Under the pieces are notes generated by a model that did no database searches, was not told the DNA's origin, and saw nothing but the letters and a program-made list of their open reading frames with translations. From assembly GCA_002155895.1 (NCBI GenBank), contig MUMD01000010.1, forward strand, positions 1-43,500: DNA of 43,500 nucleotides, given 5' to 3'. Each line of letters starts with the position of its first letter. The stretch's first letter is position 1. The DNA comes from Streptomyces rochei (GTDB lineage: Bacteria; Actinomycetota; Actinomycetes; Streptomycetales; Streptomycetaceae). Below, in pieces: positions 16,132-24,164 of the stretch. Position numbers and translations under genes: made by a program.

Positions 16132-16758
16132 TCATGAGCGTCGCGGCTCACGCCACATCGGCCACATCCGGGGGCCGTCCGGCAGGTGCAGGACGCGTCC
16201 GGTGCACGCGAAGCCGAGACGTTCGTAGAGCCCTTTGCTGCGTTCGCTGCTCGCCTCCAGATAGGCGGGCAGGCCGTCGCGGTCGCACCGGTCCAGGACC
16301 GACGCGATGAGCGCGGTCCCCAGGCCCTCCCCCTGCCGCTCCGGGGCCACGCCGATCATCCACAGATACGCATGGGCCGGGCCCGAGGGGTGGATGTCCT
16401 CCGTGAGCCGGGCTATCGACTCCACCCGCTCGTTGTCGGGGTCCACGGCCTCGCGCACCTGCGCCGGGACGTCCTCCGCGTCCTCGGCCGGCTCCTCGTC
16501 CGGCTCCTGCGGGGTGTCCTCCTCCCCGGGCACCGACAGCCACAGCGCGCAGGCCGCGCCGTCCTCGGTGAGGTCGATCCACCCGTCGGCGAGCACGATG
16601 TCGGTGAAGGCGCCCATGAGCCGGTGATGGGTCCGGCGGCGGTACTCCTCGCCGGGGAAGACCCAGCCGCTCACCGGGTCGTCCTGGAACGCCTCGTCCA
16701 GCAACCGCACGACCGTGTCCCGGTCGTCCTCCCCCGCCGTCCGGATCGCCACACCCAT
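16132..16758 (-). CDS. GNAT-family N-acetyltransferase
   Basis: A 208-residue GNAT protein starting MGVAIRTAGEDDRDTVVRLL. Motif A for acetyl-CoA binding reads WMIGVAPERQGEGLGTALI (~residue 140), followed by the conserved C-terminal strand LYERLGFACTGR. An acidic insertion rich in Glu/Asp/Pro lies near residues 85-105 (EEDTPQEPDEEPAEDAEDV). The acceptor substrate is unknown. ATG 16758 has GGAAGGG upstream; a TTG at 16785 would add nine residues. The gene stands alone between terminators. Confidence 0.9.
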   Translation of the reverse strand: MGVAIRTAGEDDRDTVVRLLDEAFQDDPVSGWVFPGEEYRRRTHHRLMGAFTDIVLADGWIDLTEDGAACALWLSVPGEEDTPQEPDEEPAEDAEDVPAQVREAVDPDNERVESIARLTEDIHPSGPAHAYLWMIGVAPERQGEGLGTALIASVLDRCDRDGLPAYLEASSERSKGLYERLGFACTGRVLHLPDGPRMWPMWREPRRS

Positions 16759-16863
16759 GCCCTGACCGCCCTTCCGCGTCAACACCGTTCACCTGTACGG
16801 CGGTTGAGCCTAGCCGTCGGCACCGGCGGGCACGGGACGCGCTCTCGGACGTACGCCGAGAGG

Positions 16864-16900
16864 GCGGGCCCCGCACACCGTGGGGAAGTGCGGGACCCGC
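16864..16900. terminator. Hairpin behind the polyprenyl transferase operon
   Basis: 13-bp arms (16864-16876 and 16888-16900) with one mismatch. A smaller hairpin (CTCTCGG-N7-CCGAGAG) lies at 16842-16862. Both are downstream of the minus-strand transferase and upstream of the GNAT gene. Confidence 0.55.
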
Positions 16901-16978
16901 CGGACCGGAGCCCTGGGCGGTGCGACCGTACGTCGGTCAGGTCCGTACGGTTCTGCACGGGCTCCGGGGTCCTGCCCC

Positions 16979-17011
16979 GGCCTCCCGGCGCGCGGGCGGC
17001 GCCGGGAGGCC
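16979..17011 (-). terminator. Terminator of the encapsulin-transferase operon
   Basis: Perfect 13-bp stem (GGCCTCCCGGCGC at 16979-16991 with 16999-17011) and a 7-nt loop, 8 bp past the transferase stop. Confidence 0.75.
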
Positions 17012-17018
17012 GTGAGGA

Positions 17019-18152
17019 TCAGGTGCTGCGCCGGGTCACGAACTCGGCCAGCGCGAGCAGGCCGCCCGCCGCCTCCGGATCGGGCACGGCACGGGCCAGC
17101 TCCTGCATGGCACGCGCCATGTGGTCGGCCGCCTGGGCCTGCGCCCAGTCCCGGCCGCCCGCCCGCTCCACGGCCAGGGCGCTGCGCTCCAGGTCCTCCT
17201 TGCCCTCCTCGTAGGGGGCCGCGTACAGCTCGGCGAGCTCGGCGGCGGCCGGGGTGCCGGAGGTCAGGGCGGCGACCACCGGCAGGGACTTCTTGCGGGC
17301 GGCCAGGTCCGCACCGGCCGGCTTGCCGGTGCGGCGCGGGTCGCCCCATATGCCGATCACGTCGTCGATGAGCTGGAACGCCAGCCCGGCCGCCCGGCCG
17401 AAGGCGTCCAGGGCGGCCACCTCCTCGTCGGCCGCCCCCGCGTACAGCGCACCGAGGGCGCAGGCGCATCCCAGCAGCGCGCCGGTCTTGGCCTCGGCCA
17501 TGACGAGCGTCTCGTCGAGGGTGACCTCGTCCGGGGCGCGCCGCTCCATGGCCGTGTCCGCGTGCTGGCCCTCGCAGAGTTCCATGACGCAGTCGGCGAG
17601 CCGGGCGGCGGCCGCCGCCGACGCCGGGTGCGGGTCCACGGCCAGCGACCGCAGGGCCAGCGCGTGCAGCGCGTCCCCGGCGAGGATGGCGTCGGCGTCC
17701 CCGAACACGGTCCACGCGGTCGGCCGGTGGCGCCGGGTGGCGTCACGGTCCATCACGTCGTCGTGCAGCAACGTGAAGTTGTGGACCAGCTCCACCGCCG
17801 CCGCGGCCGGCACCGCCGCCGCCCGGGCCGTGGGCCCGCCGAGGGCGGCGGCCGAGGCGAGGACGAGCGCCGGGCGGATCGCCTTGCCCGCGTTGCCGGT
17901 CGCCGGTGTGCCGTCCGCGTGCTGCCAGCCGAAGTGGTAGAGCGCGATCCGCCGCATGGAGGCGGGCAACGACGCGATCGCGGACCGCAGCGCGGGGTCG
18001 ACCGACGCCCGGGACTCCCGCAGGAGCACGGCCGCCTCCTGCCCGTCGGGCGTGCCCTCCGGCTCCTCCTCCCGCTGCGTGCCGATGCGCCCGTGCCTTT
18101 CCAGCGTGCCCGTGGGCCTCGCCCCGGCGGTGCCGTGCGGAGCCTCCGTCAT
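17019..18152 (-). CDS. Polyprenyl transferase, probable family 2 encapsulin cargo
   Basis: A 377-residue trans-isoprenyl diphosphate synthase. The first ~50 residues are Gly/Pro/Thr/Glu-rich and disordered, unlike ordinary prenyl synthases. The catalytic part has GKAIRP (Lys90, Arg93), the first Asp-rich motif HDDVMDRD (Asp131, 132, 135) with RRHRP, and the second motif LIDDVIGIWGD (Asp263, 264). Such enzymes condense isopentenyl diphosphate with allylic diphosphates. The gene follows the encapsulin-like shell gene by 88 bp on the same strand, the arrangement of the known 'family 2 encapsulin cargo polyprenyl transferase' group. The disordered tail is the likely cargo-loading segment. ATG 18152 has GGGGGAG upstream. 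Product chain length cannot be read reliably. Confidence 0.92.
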   Translation of the reverse strand: MTEAPHGTAGARPTGTLERHGRIGTQREEEPEGTPDGQEAAVLLRESRASVDPALRSAIASLPASMRRIALYHFGWQHADGTPATGNAGKAIRPALVLASAAALGGPTARAAAVPAAAAVELVHNFTLLHDDVMDRDATRRHRPTAWTVFGDADAILAGDALHALALRSLAVDPHPASAAAAARLADCVMELCEGQHADTAMERRAPDEVTLDETLVMAEAKTGALLGCACALGALYAGAADEEVAALDAFGRAAGLAFQLIDDVIGIWGDPRRTGKPAGADLAARKKSLPVVAALTSGTPAAAELAELYAAPYEEGKEDLERSALAVERAGGRDWAQAQAADHMARAMQELARAVPDPEAAGGLLALAEFVTRRST

Positions 18153-18240
18153 GGACTCGTCTCCCCCCGTGCGCCCTCGACCGTACCCCCGGGGTGTACC
18201 CGCCCGGGCGGGCGGGAACACGGCGTTCGGGAGGCTGGCG

Positions 18241-19647
18241 TCACTGCCAGCGGCCGATCTCGACGTTCTCCAGGATGCCGAGCGCGTCCGGCACCAGGAC
18301 GGCGGCCGAGTAGTAGGCCGTGACCAGGTACTTGATGATGGCCTGCTCGTTGATCCCCATGAAGCGCACCGACAGACTCGGCTCGATCTCGTCGGGGATG
18401 CCGGTGGCGCGCAGCCCGATCACACCCTGGTCCTGCTCGCCGGTACGCATCGCGATGATCGACGTCGTACGGGCCTCGGTGACCGGGATCTTGTTGCACG
18501 GGTAGATCGGCACACCGCGCCAGGTGGGGATGCGGTTGCCGGCGATGTCGATCGTCTCCGGGACGAGTCCGCGCTTGTTGAGCTCGCGGCCGATCGCGGC
18601 GATGGCCCGCGGGTGGGCGAGGAGCAGCTTGGTGCCGCGCCGACGGCTCAGCAGTTCGTCGAGGTCGTCCGGCCCGGGGACGCCGTCGTGCGGCTGGATC
18701 CGCTGGTCGTACTCGCAGTTGTGCAGCAGACCGAACTCACGGTTGTTGACCAGCTCGTGCTCCTGGCGTTCCTTCAACGCCTCGACGGTCAGCCGGATCT
18801 GCTGCTCCGTCTGGTTCATCGGCTGGTTGTAGAGGTCGGCCACGCGCGAGTGGATGCGCAGCACGGTCTGGGCGACACTCAGCTCGTACTCGCGAGGCCG
18901 CGCCTCGTAGTCGACGAAGGTGTGCGGGATGTCCGGCTCGCCGCTGTGGCCGGCGGAGAGGTCGATCGCCTTCTCGCCGTGCCTGTTGGTGGGCTGCTGG
19001 GGCAGGGAGCGGCGCTCCTCGAGGTGGGCGCGGAGCGAGTCCGAGCGCTCCGCGATCTGCTCCACCTCCTGGCGCGGCAGGACCAGCACGGTGCAGGCGG
19101 TGACCGTGCGGGCGGTGTACTCCCAGATGGCGTCCCCGTCCAGCAGCGCCTCGTCGCCGAAGTACGCGCCGTCGGCGAGGACGCCGAGCACCGCGTCGTC
19201 GCCGTAGGGGCCGGTGCCGATCTTCTCCACCTTGCCGTGGGCCAGCAGGTACACCTCGTCGGCCTGGGCGCCGAACGAGGCGATCACCTCGCCCGGGCCG
19301 AACTCCCGCTGCGTGCAGCGCTGCGCGAGTTCCGAGAGGACCTCCTCGTCCTCGTACGACCGCAGCGCCGGCAGTTCGCCCAGTTCGGCGGGGATGACCT
19401 CGACGCGGTCGCCGGTCTTCACGAAGGTCACGCGGCCGTCGCCGACCGCGAAGGTCATGCGTCGGTTCACCCGGTACGTGCCGCCCTGGATGTCCACCCA
19501 GGGAAGTGTGCGCAGCAGCCAGCGAGAGCTGATCTCCTGCATCTGGGGAACGGACTTGGTCGTGGTGGCCAGGTTCCGCGCGGCCGCCGTGCCGAGGCTC
19601 TGCTGCGGCCTGGCCTGCTCTGTGCGGACCTCTTCGCCTACCGACAT
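18241..19647 (-). CDS. Family 2B encapsulin shell protein with cyclic-nucleotide-binding domain (EshA/EshB family)
   Basis: A 468-residue protein of the EshA family, now classed as HK97-fold family 2B encapsulin. The N-arm and first shell segment span residues 1-90 ([23 protein letters not shown] split by a short loop). A Crp-like cyclic-nucleotide-binding domain occupies ~95-212 ([31 protein letters not shown]), inserted in the shell fold. The remaining shell domain follows ([42 protein letters not shown]). By family knowledge it assembles into an icosahedral compartment around a cargo enzyme, here probably the downstream polyprenyl transferase. It is divergent from an amidase gene across a 315-bp promoter region. 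The nucleotide ligand and its effect are not known. Confidence 0.93.
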   Translation of the reverse strand: MSVGEEVRTEQARPQQSLGTAAARNLATTTKSVPQMQEISSRWLLRTLPWVDIQGGTYRVNRRMTFAVGDGRVTFVKTGDRVEVIPAELGELPALRSYEDEEVLSELAQRCTQREFGPGEVIASFGAQADEVYLLAHGKVEKIGTGPYGDDAVLGVLADGAYFGDEALLDGDAIWEYTARTVTACTVLVLPRQEVEQIAERSDSLRAHLEERRSLPQQPTNRHGEKAIDLSAGHSGEPDIPHTFVDYEARPREYELSVAQTVLRIHSRVADLYNQPMNQTEQQIRLTVEALKERQEHELVNNREFGLLHNCEYDQRIQPHDGVPGPDDLDELLSRRRGTKLLLAHPRAIAAIGRELNKRGLVPETIDIAGNRIPTWRGVPIYPCNKIPVTEARTTSIIAMRTGEQDQGVIGLRATGIPDEIEPSLSVRFMGINEQAIIKYLVTAYYSAAVLVPDALGILENVEIGRWQ

Positions 19648-19962
19648 AAGGAATTGCCCTCCCGGTCATGCCGGACGACTGCGCCCGGCATCGATGTGCG
19701 GGAACCAGCCTTCCTCACGGAGCGTGCCGGTGCTATTACCCGAAAGAGCGGGAATGGATCACCGGGCGGCGGGGCAGTGATGCGGGCTTGATCGACGTAT
19801 CACCGACTTGTCCGGTGCAGGTCAGGGCCGTCGGCCGGGGTGGTTCTGGCCGAAACGACTCGCACAGGGACCGAACAAGTCGTAGGCAGCACTCCGTTTC
19901 GGTAGAAGCTCCGTACGAGGCGGTCGCGCCGGGCGGCCGTCGCGCAGCGTAAGGAGTCGGCC
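19648..19962. other. Divergent promoter region, encapsulin operon / amidase
   Basis: 315 bp without a gene. On the plus side AAGGAG (19951-19956) is the amidase RBS. Several short A/T-containing stretches could be -10 elements, but I found no convincing -35/-10 pair or operator. The minus-strand gene has GGGAGG upstream of its ATG. Confidence 0.5.
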
Positions 19963-20553
19963 GTGGCCTCACCCATGTCCGCGAGCAGTTTCCTCAAGGC
20001 ACTGAAGGCCGAGGGCCTCACGGTCGTCCAGGTCGGAGACTGGCGGGATCACAACCGCGACCACAAGGGGCCCTGGGGGCCCGTGCACGGTGTGATGATC
20101 CATCACACGGCCACCAGGGGCAGCGCGCGCACCGTGGAGATCTGCCGAGAGGGGTACGAGGGGCTGCCGGGCCCGCTGTGCCACGGGGTCATCACCAAGG
20201 ACGGCCGGGTGCATCTCGTCGGCTACGGGCGGGCCAACCACGCCGGCCCCGGCGACGACGACGTGCTGCGCGCGGTGATCGCGGAGAAGGGCCTGCCCCG
20301 GGACAACGAGTCGAACACCGACGGCAACCGGCACTTCTACGGCTTCGAGTGCGAGAACCTGGGCGACGGCGACGACCCCTGGCCGGCCGCGCAGCTGGAG
20401 GCGATCGAGCGCGCCGCCGCCGCGATCTGCCGCCACCACGGCTGGAACGAGCGGTCCGTCATCGGCCATCTCGAATGGCAGCCGGGCAAGGTGGACCCGC
20501 GCGGATTCACGATGGCGTCGATGCGGGAGCGGATCCGCGACCGGCTGAAGTGA
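19963..20553 (+). CDS. N-acetylmuramoyl-L-alanine amidase (Amidase_2/PGRP fold)
   Basis: A 196-residue zinc amidase of the type that cleaves the lactyl amide bond in peptidoglycan. Zinc ligands are visible in GVMIHHTATRG (first His pair, ~residue 42) and GHLEWQPGKVDP (~residue 165, with the catalytic Lys), with the middle segment CHGVITKDGRVHLVGYGRAN. No signal peptide, lipobox, membrane segment or cell-wall-binding repeat is seen, so export would need another route, or the enzyme acts on imported or recycled muropeptides. It resembles phage-type endolysins. GTG 19963 has AAGGAG at good spacing; ATG 19975 is an alternative. Confidence 0.9.
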   Translation: MASPMSASSFLKALKAEGLTVVQVGDWRDHNRDHKGPWGPVHGVMIHHTATRGSARTVEICREGYEGLPGPLCHGVITKDGRVHLVGYGRANHAGPGDDDVLRAVIAEKGLPRDNESNTDGNRHFYGFECENLGDGDDPWPAAQLEAIERAAAAICRHHGWNERSVIGHLEWQPGKVDPRGFTMASMRERIRDRLK

Positions 20554-20590
20554 GGCGCGCGCCGGGCGGGGGCGGCGCGACAATGGCGGG

Positions 20591-21589
20591 GTGACCGGCA
20601 CCGACTCCCACGACCTCGCCGCCCTGCGTCCCCGGCTGCCCTCTCCCCTCCAGGAGGTCGCCGACGCGCGGTTCGAACGGCGCGGGGTCCGGTTGCTGCT
20701 CAAGCGCGACGACCTGATCCACCCGGACCTGGTCGGCAACAAATGGCGCAAACTCGCGCCGAACCTCGCCACCGCGGCCGGCCGCACCGTGGTCACGTTC
20801 GGCGGTGCCTACTCGAACCACCTGCGGGCCACGGCGGGCGCCGGCCGGCTGCTCGGGCTGCCCACGGTGGGCGTGGTGCGCGGTGAGGAACTGGCCGGGC
20901 GGCCGCTCAACCCCTCGCTGGCCCGGTGCGCGGCCGACGGCATGCGCCTGCGGTTCGTGGACCGCGCCACGTACCGCCGCAAGGCCGAGCCGGAGGTCCT
21001 GGCGTCCCTGCTGCGCGCGGCGGACGCCGAGGACGCGGTCGTGGTGCCGGAGGGCGGCAGCAATCCCGCGGCCGTCCGCGGCTGCCGGGCGCTCGGCGAG
21101 GAGCTGGGCGGGCACGCTGACGTGGTCGCCCTCGCCTGTGGTACCGGCGGCACGCTCGCGGGGCTGGCCGCCGGTCTCCCCGAGGGGCGGCGGGCGCTGG
21201 GCATACCCGTGCTCAAGGGCGGATTCCTGGGCGACGACATACGGCGGCTCCAGGAGCGCGCGTTCGGCGGGCCGCGCGGGGACTGGAGCCTCGACGACCG
21301 CTTCCACTGCGGCGGCTACGCCCGCACCACTCCCGGGCTCGAGTCCTTCGCGGACGACTTCGAGCACCGCCACGGCCTGCCCGTGGAGCGCGTCTACGTC
21401 GCCAAGGCGCTCCACGCCCTGGTCACCCTCGTCCAGGAGGGCGCCTTCCCGCGCGGGACGACGGTGGCCGCCGTCGTCACCGGCCGCCCGTTCCCCGACC
21501 GGGCCGCCCCGGAGGCCCCGCCAGAGGGTCTGTCCGACCAGTCCCGCCGTCGCCCGTGCGGCGGGCGGGAGCGGCCGGACCGTTCCTAG
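20591..21589 (+). CDS. PLP-dependent ACC deaminase / D-cysteine desulfhydrase family protein
   Basis: A 332-residue fold-type II PLP enzyme. The PLP lysine lies in VGNKWRKLAPNL (~residue 55), the next strand has VTFGGAYSNHLRATA, and the phosphate-binding loop is ACGTGGTLAG (~residue 180). The family includes 1-aminocyclopropane-1-carboxylate deaminase and D-cysteine desulfhydrase; sequence alone does not separate these activities, and the shorter N-terminus favours the desulfhydrase-like branch. The last ~30 residues are Pro/Arg-rich and probably disordered. GTG 20591 starts 37 bp after the amidase stop, so the two may be co-transcribed. Its stop shares the palindrome CTAG with the stop of the convergent antiporter. 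Confidence 0.88.
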   Translation: MTGTDSHDLAALRPRLPSPLQEVADARFERRGVRLLLKRDDLIHPDLVGNKWRKLAPNLATAAGRTVVTFGGAYSNHLRATAGAGRLLGLPTVGVVRGEELAGRPLNPSLARCAADGMRLRFVDRATYRRKAEPEVLASLLRAADAEDAVVVPEGGSNPAAVRGCRALGEELGGHADVVALACGTGGTLAGLAAGLPEGRRALGIPVLKGGFLGDDIRRLQERAFGGPRGDWSLDDRFHCGGYARTTPGLESFADDFEHRHGLPVERVYVAKALHALVTLVQEGAFPRGTTVAAVVTGRPFPDRAAPEAPPEGLSDQSRRRPCGGRERPDRS

Positions 21590-23178
21590 GTGGTCTCCCG
21601 GTACGCCGCCGCCTCCTCCAGGTCCAGGCGCCGCAGCAGGGTCCGCAGCATCTCGTCGTCGATGTAGCGGCCGTCCCGCAGCCGGACGAAGACCTCCCGC
21701 TCGGCGCCGATCATCTCCCGCGACAGCCTCCGGTAGGTGTCGTCGACGGTTTCCCCGGTGACCGGGTTGACCTGCCCGAGCCGTTCCCAGACGGCGTTGC
21801 GGCGGCGCTCCAGGACCGTGCGGAGGCGGTCGGCGAGGGGGGCCGGCAGGGCGTTGCGCTCGTCGGCGAGGAGCTCGTCGAGGCGCTGCTCGGCGGCGCG
21901 GGACGCCTGGGCCTGGGCGTTGGCCTCCGCCAGCGTCTCGGCCTGGACGTCGTGCGCGGGGAACTTCAGCAGGCGGATCAGCGGGGGCAGGGTGACGCCC
22001 TGGACGACCAGGGTGCCGATGACCGTGGTGAAGGTGAGGAACAGGATGAGGTTGCGCTCGGGGAAGGGATCGCCGCCGTGGACGGTGAGCGGGATGGAGA
22101 AGGCGATGGCCAGGGACACCACGCCCCGCATCCCCGCCCAGCCGATCACGAACGGCCCCTTCCAGGAGAGCTCCCCCTCACGCGCCCGGACGCGTGCCGA
22201 CAGGCGCGGCAGGTAGGTCGCGGGGTACACCCAGACGAAGCGGGCCGCGGCGACCACCAGGAAGACCGCCACCGCGTACCAGGCGGCGTCGGTGCCCTCG
22301 TAGTCCCCGAGGCCGTCGAGGACGACGGGCAGCTGGAGCCCGATGAGGGCGAACACCGACGACTCCAGCACGAACGCGACCATCTTCCAGACCGCCTCCT
22401 CCTGGAGGCGGGTGGCGAAGTCGACCTCCCAGGCGCGGTGGCCGAGGAAGAGCGCGACGACCACCACCGCGAGCACCCCGGACGCGTGCACCTGCTCGGC
22501 GGCCGCGTAGGCGACGAACGGGATGAGCAGCGAGAGCGTGTTCTGGAGGAGGGCCTCCTTCACATGCGTGCGCAGCCAGTGCAGCGGCACCATCAGCACC
22601 AGGCCGACGACGACACCGCCGACCGCGGCGATCAGGAACTCGGCGATCCCGCCGGCCCAGGTGGCGCCCTCCCCGACCGCCGCGGCGAGCGCCACCCGGA
22701 AGGCGGTGATGGCGGTGGCGTCGTTCACCAGGGACTCGCCCTGGAGGATCGTGGTGATCCGGTTCGGCAGGCCGACCCGGCGGGCCACCGCCGTGGCGGC
22801 GACGGCGTCGGGCGGGGCCACCACGGCGCCGAGCACCAGGGCCGCGGTCAGCGGCAGGCCCGGCACGATCAGGTACGCGGCGGCGCCGACGACGAAGGTC
22901 GCGAAGAGCACGTAGCCGACGGACAGCAGTGCCACGGGCCGCATCTGCGCCCGCAGGTCGAGGTAGGAGCTGTCGGTGGCCGCGGTGTGCAGCAGCGGGG
23001 GCAGCAGCAGCGGCAGGACGATGTGCGGGTCGAGGGTGTAGTCGGGCACGCCGGGCACATAACTCACCGCCAGGCCCACGGCCACCAGCAGCAGCGGCGC
23101 CGGCACCGGCAGGCGCCGTCCCGCCGCCGCGATCGCGGCGCTGCCCGCCACCAGCAACAGCAGCGGCATCACGTCCAT
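21586..23178 (-). CDS. CPA1-family Na+/H+ antiporter
   Basis: A 530-residue integral membrane protein. It begins MDVMPLLLLVAGSAAIAAAG and shows about twelve hydrophobic segments to residue ~410, including LGAVVAPPDAVAATAV with the conserved Pro-Pro-Asp and GESLVNDATAITAF with the Asn-Asp pair typical of NhaP/YjcE transporters. The C-terminal ~120 residues form a charged cytoplasmic tail (ANAQAQASRAAEQRLDELLA). It probably exchanges Na+ (or K+) for protons to hold pH and salt balance. ATG 23178 is 61 bp from the divergent UBP zinc-finger gene, implying shared control. Confidence 0.93.
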   Translation of the reverse strand: MDVMPLLLLVAGSAAIAAAGRRLPVPAPLLLVAVGLAVSYVPGVPDYTLDPHIVLPLLLPPLLHTAATDSSYLDLRAQMRPVALLSVGYVLFATFVVGAAAYLIVPGLPLTAALVLGAVVAPPDAVAATAVARRVGLPNRITTILQGESLVNDATAITAFRVALAAAVGEGATWAGGIAEFLIAAVGGVVVGLVLMVPLHWLRTHVKEALLQNTLSLLIPFVAYAAAEQVHASGVLAVVVVALFLGHRAWEVDFATRLQEEAVWKMVAFVLESSVFALIGLQLPVVLDGLGDYEGTDAAWYAVAVFLVVAAARFVWVYPATYLPRLSARVRAREGELSWKGPFVIGWAGMRGVVSLAIAFSIPLTVHGGDPFPERNLILFLTFTTVIGTLVVQGVTLPPLIRLLKFPAHDVQAETLAEANAQAQASRAAEQRLDELLADERNALPAPLADRLRTVLERRRNAVWERLGQVNPVTGETVDDTYRRLSREMIGAEREVFVRLRDGRYIDDEMLRTLLRRLDLEEAAAYRETT

Positions 23179-23239
23179 CGTCCTCGCCCGCCCTCGTTTT
23201 CCGCGCGGTGATCCGCACACCCGTCGTAACCTGGCAATC

Positions 23240-23500
23240 ATGAAACAGTGCACGCACGCCGACGCGCTGCCGCACCCGGAACCGGAGCCGCGCGGCACGA
23301 CCTGCCCGGAGTGTCTGGCCGAGGGCACGGACCCGGTGCAGCTGCGGCTGTGCCTCGACTGCGGTCACGTCGGCTGCTGCGACTCCTCGCCGAGGCAGCA
23401 CGCCAGGGCGCACCACAAGGAGACCGGCCACCCGGTGATGCGCACCTTCGAACCGGGCGAGAGCTGGCGCTGGTGTTTCGTGGATCACGTACTCGTGTGA
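23240..23500 (+). CDS. UBP-type zinc finger protein
   Basis: An 86-residue ZnF-UBP domain and nothing else. The Cys/His ligand set runs CTHAD...CPECL...LRLCLDCGHVGCCDSS...HARAHHKETGHPV...WRWCFVDH, matching the three-zinc fold that in eukaryotic deubiquitinases holds the C-terminal Gly-Gly of free ubiquitin. Streptomyces has no ubiquitin; the bacterial copies are often linked with CPA1 antiporters, as here (divergent, 61 bp apart). Possible roles are binding a C-terminal tail or regulating the antiporter, but this is inference only. There is no signal peptide. Confidence 0.9.
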   Translation: MKQCTHADALPHPEPEPRGTTCPECLAEGTDPVQLRLCLDCGHVGCCDSSPRQHARAHHKETGHPVMRTFEPGESWRWCFVDHVLV

Positions 23501-23608
23501 CCTCGCTCCGGGACGGTTCGACCGTCTGAGGCCTGGGTACGTCAACCCGGCGCGCGCTCTTCCGATTTGAGCCCGCCGAACCCCTAGCCACTGTGCGTGT
23601 TCATGTGT

Positions 23609-23621
23609 TTACCATGAGTGA
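23609..23621. promoter_or_regulatory. BldD-type box upstream of the sigH operon
   Basis: TTAC-CATGA-GTGA fits the BldD consensus TNAC-N5-GTNA exactly. BldD is a known direct regulator of sigH in S. coelicolor, and this site lies 130 bp before the first gene of the operon. Confidence 0.6.
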
Positions 23622-23750
23622 CAGCAAGGGGTTGGGGTCTCGGGGACAGGAAAGTTCGGAGCGCGATAACGTCACCGCTGAACCACGTGTCGCGTTACCC
23701 CCGAGGGCGAGCCTCGGCCCTGTAACGCTTGTACCACCTTGGAGGTGAGG

Positions 23751-24164
23751 GTGTCCCAGATCGCAGGCGAGCCCGCGACCCAGGACTTCGTCGAAGTCCG
23801 GCTGCCGGCCGCGGGTGCCTACCTGTCGGTGCTGCGTACGGCCACGGCCGGCCTCGCGGCCCGTTTGGACTTCACCCTCGACGAGATCGAGGACCTGCGC
23901 ATCGCAGTCGACGAGGCCTGCGCGATCCTGCTGCAGCAGGCCGTGCCCGGCTCGGTGCTCAGTTGTGTCTTCCGCCTCGTCGACGACTCGCTCGAGGTCA
24001 CCGTCTCGGCGCCGACCACGGACGGCCACGCCCCCTCGCGGGACACCTTCGCCTGGACCGTGCTGTCCGCCCTGGCGGGCAAGGTCTCCTCCGCGGTGGA
24101 CGAGGACAACACCGTTTCGATCAGCCTCTACAAACAGCGCGGCGCGGGACCCGGGCCGGCGTGA
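23751..24164 (+). CDS. ushX: Anti-sigma-H factor (RsbW-like kinase fold; UshX/PrsH)
   Basis: A 137-residue GHKL-type protein of the SpoIIAB/RsbW group. The N-box helix DEIEDLRIAVDEACAILL (~residues 42-60) and the loop near SLEVTVSAPTTDG are visible; the glycine boxes are weak. It would bind and hold sigma-H, and such proteins are released by anti-anti-sigma partners (none is encoded here). GTG 23751 follows an almost perfect Shine-Dalgarno, GGAGGTGA; a TTG at 23739 is an alternative start. The last codons overlap the sigH GTG by four bases (GTGA), so the anti-sigma factor and sigma factor are made together. Confidence 0.92.
   Translation: MSQIAGEPATQDFVEVRLPAAGAYLSVLRTATAGLAARLDFTLDEIEDLRIAVDEACAILLQQAVPGSVLSCVFRLVDDSLEVTVSAPTTDGHAPSRDTFAWTVLSALAGKVSSAVDEDNTVSISLYKQRGAGPGPA

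Noticed and set aside
21556-23211. 551-codon plus-strand frame opposite the antiporter
   Set aside because: Antisense of transmembrane codons gives an Asp/Glu/Gln/His/Gly-rich false protein.
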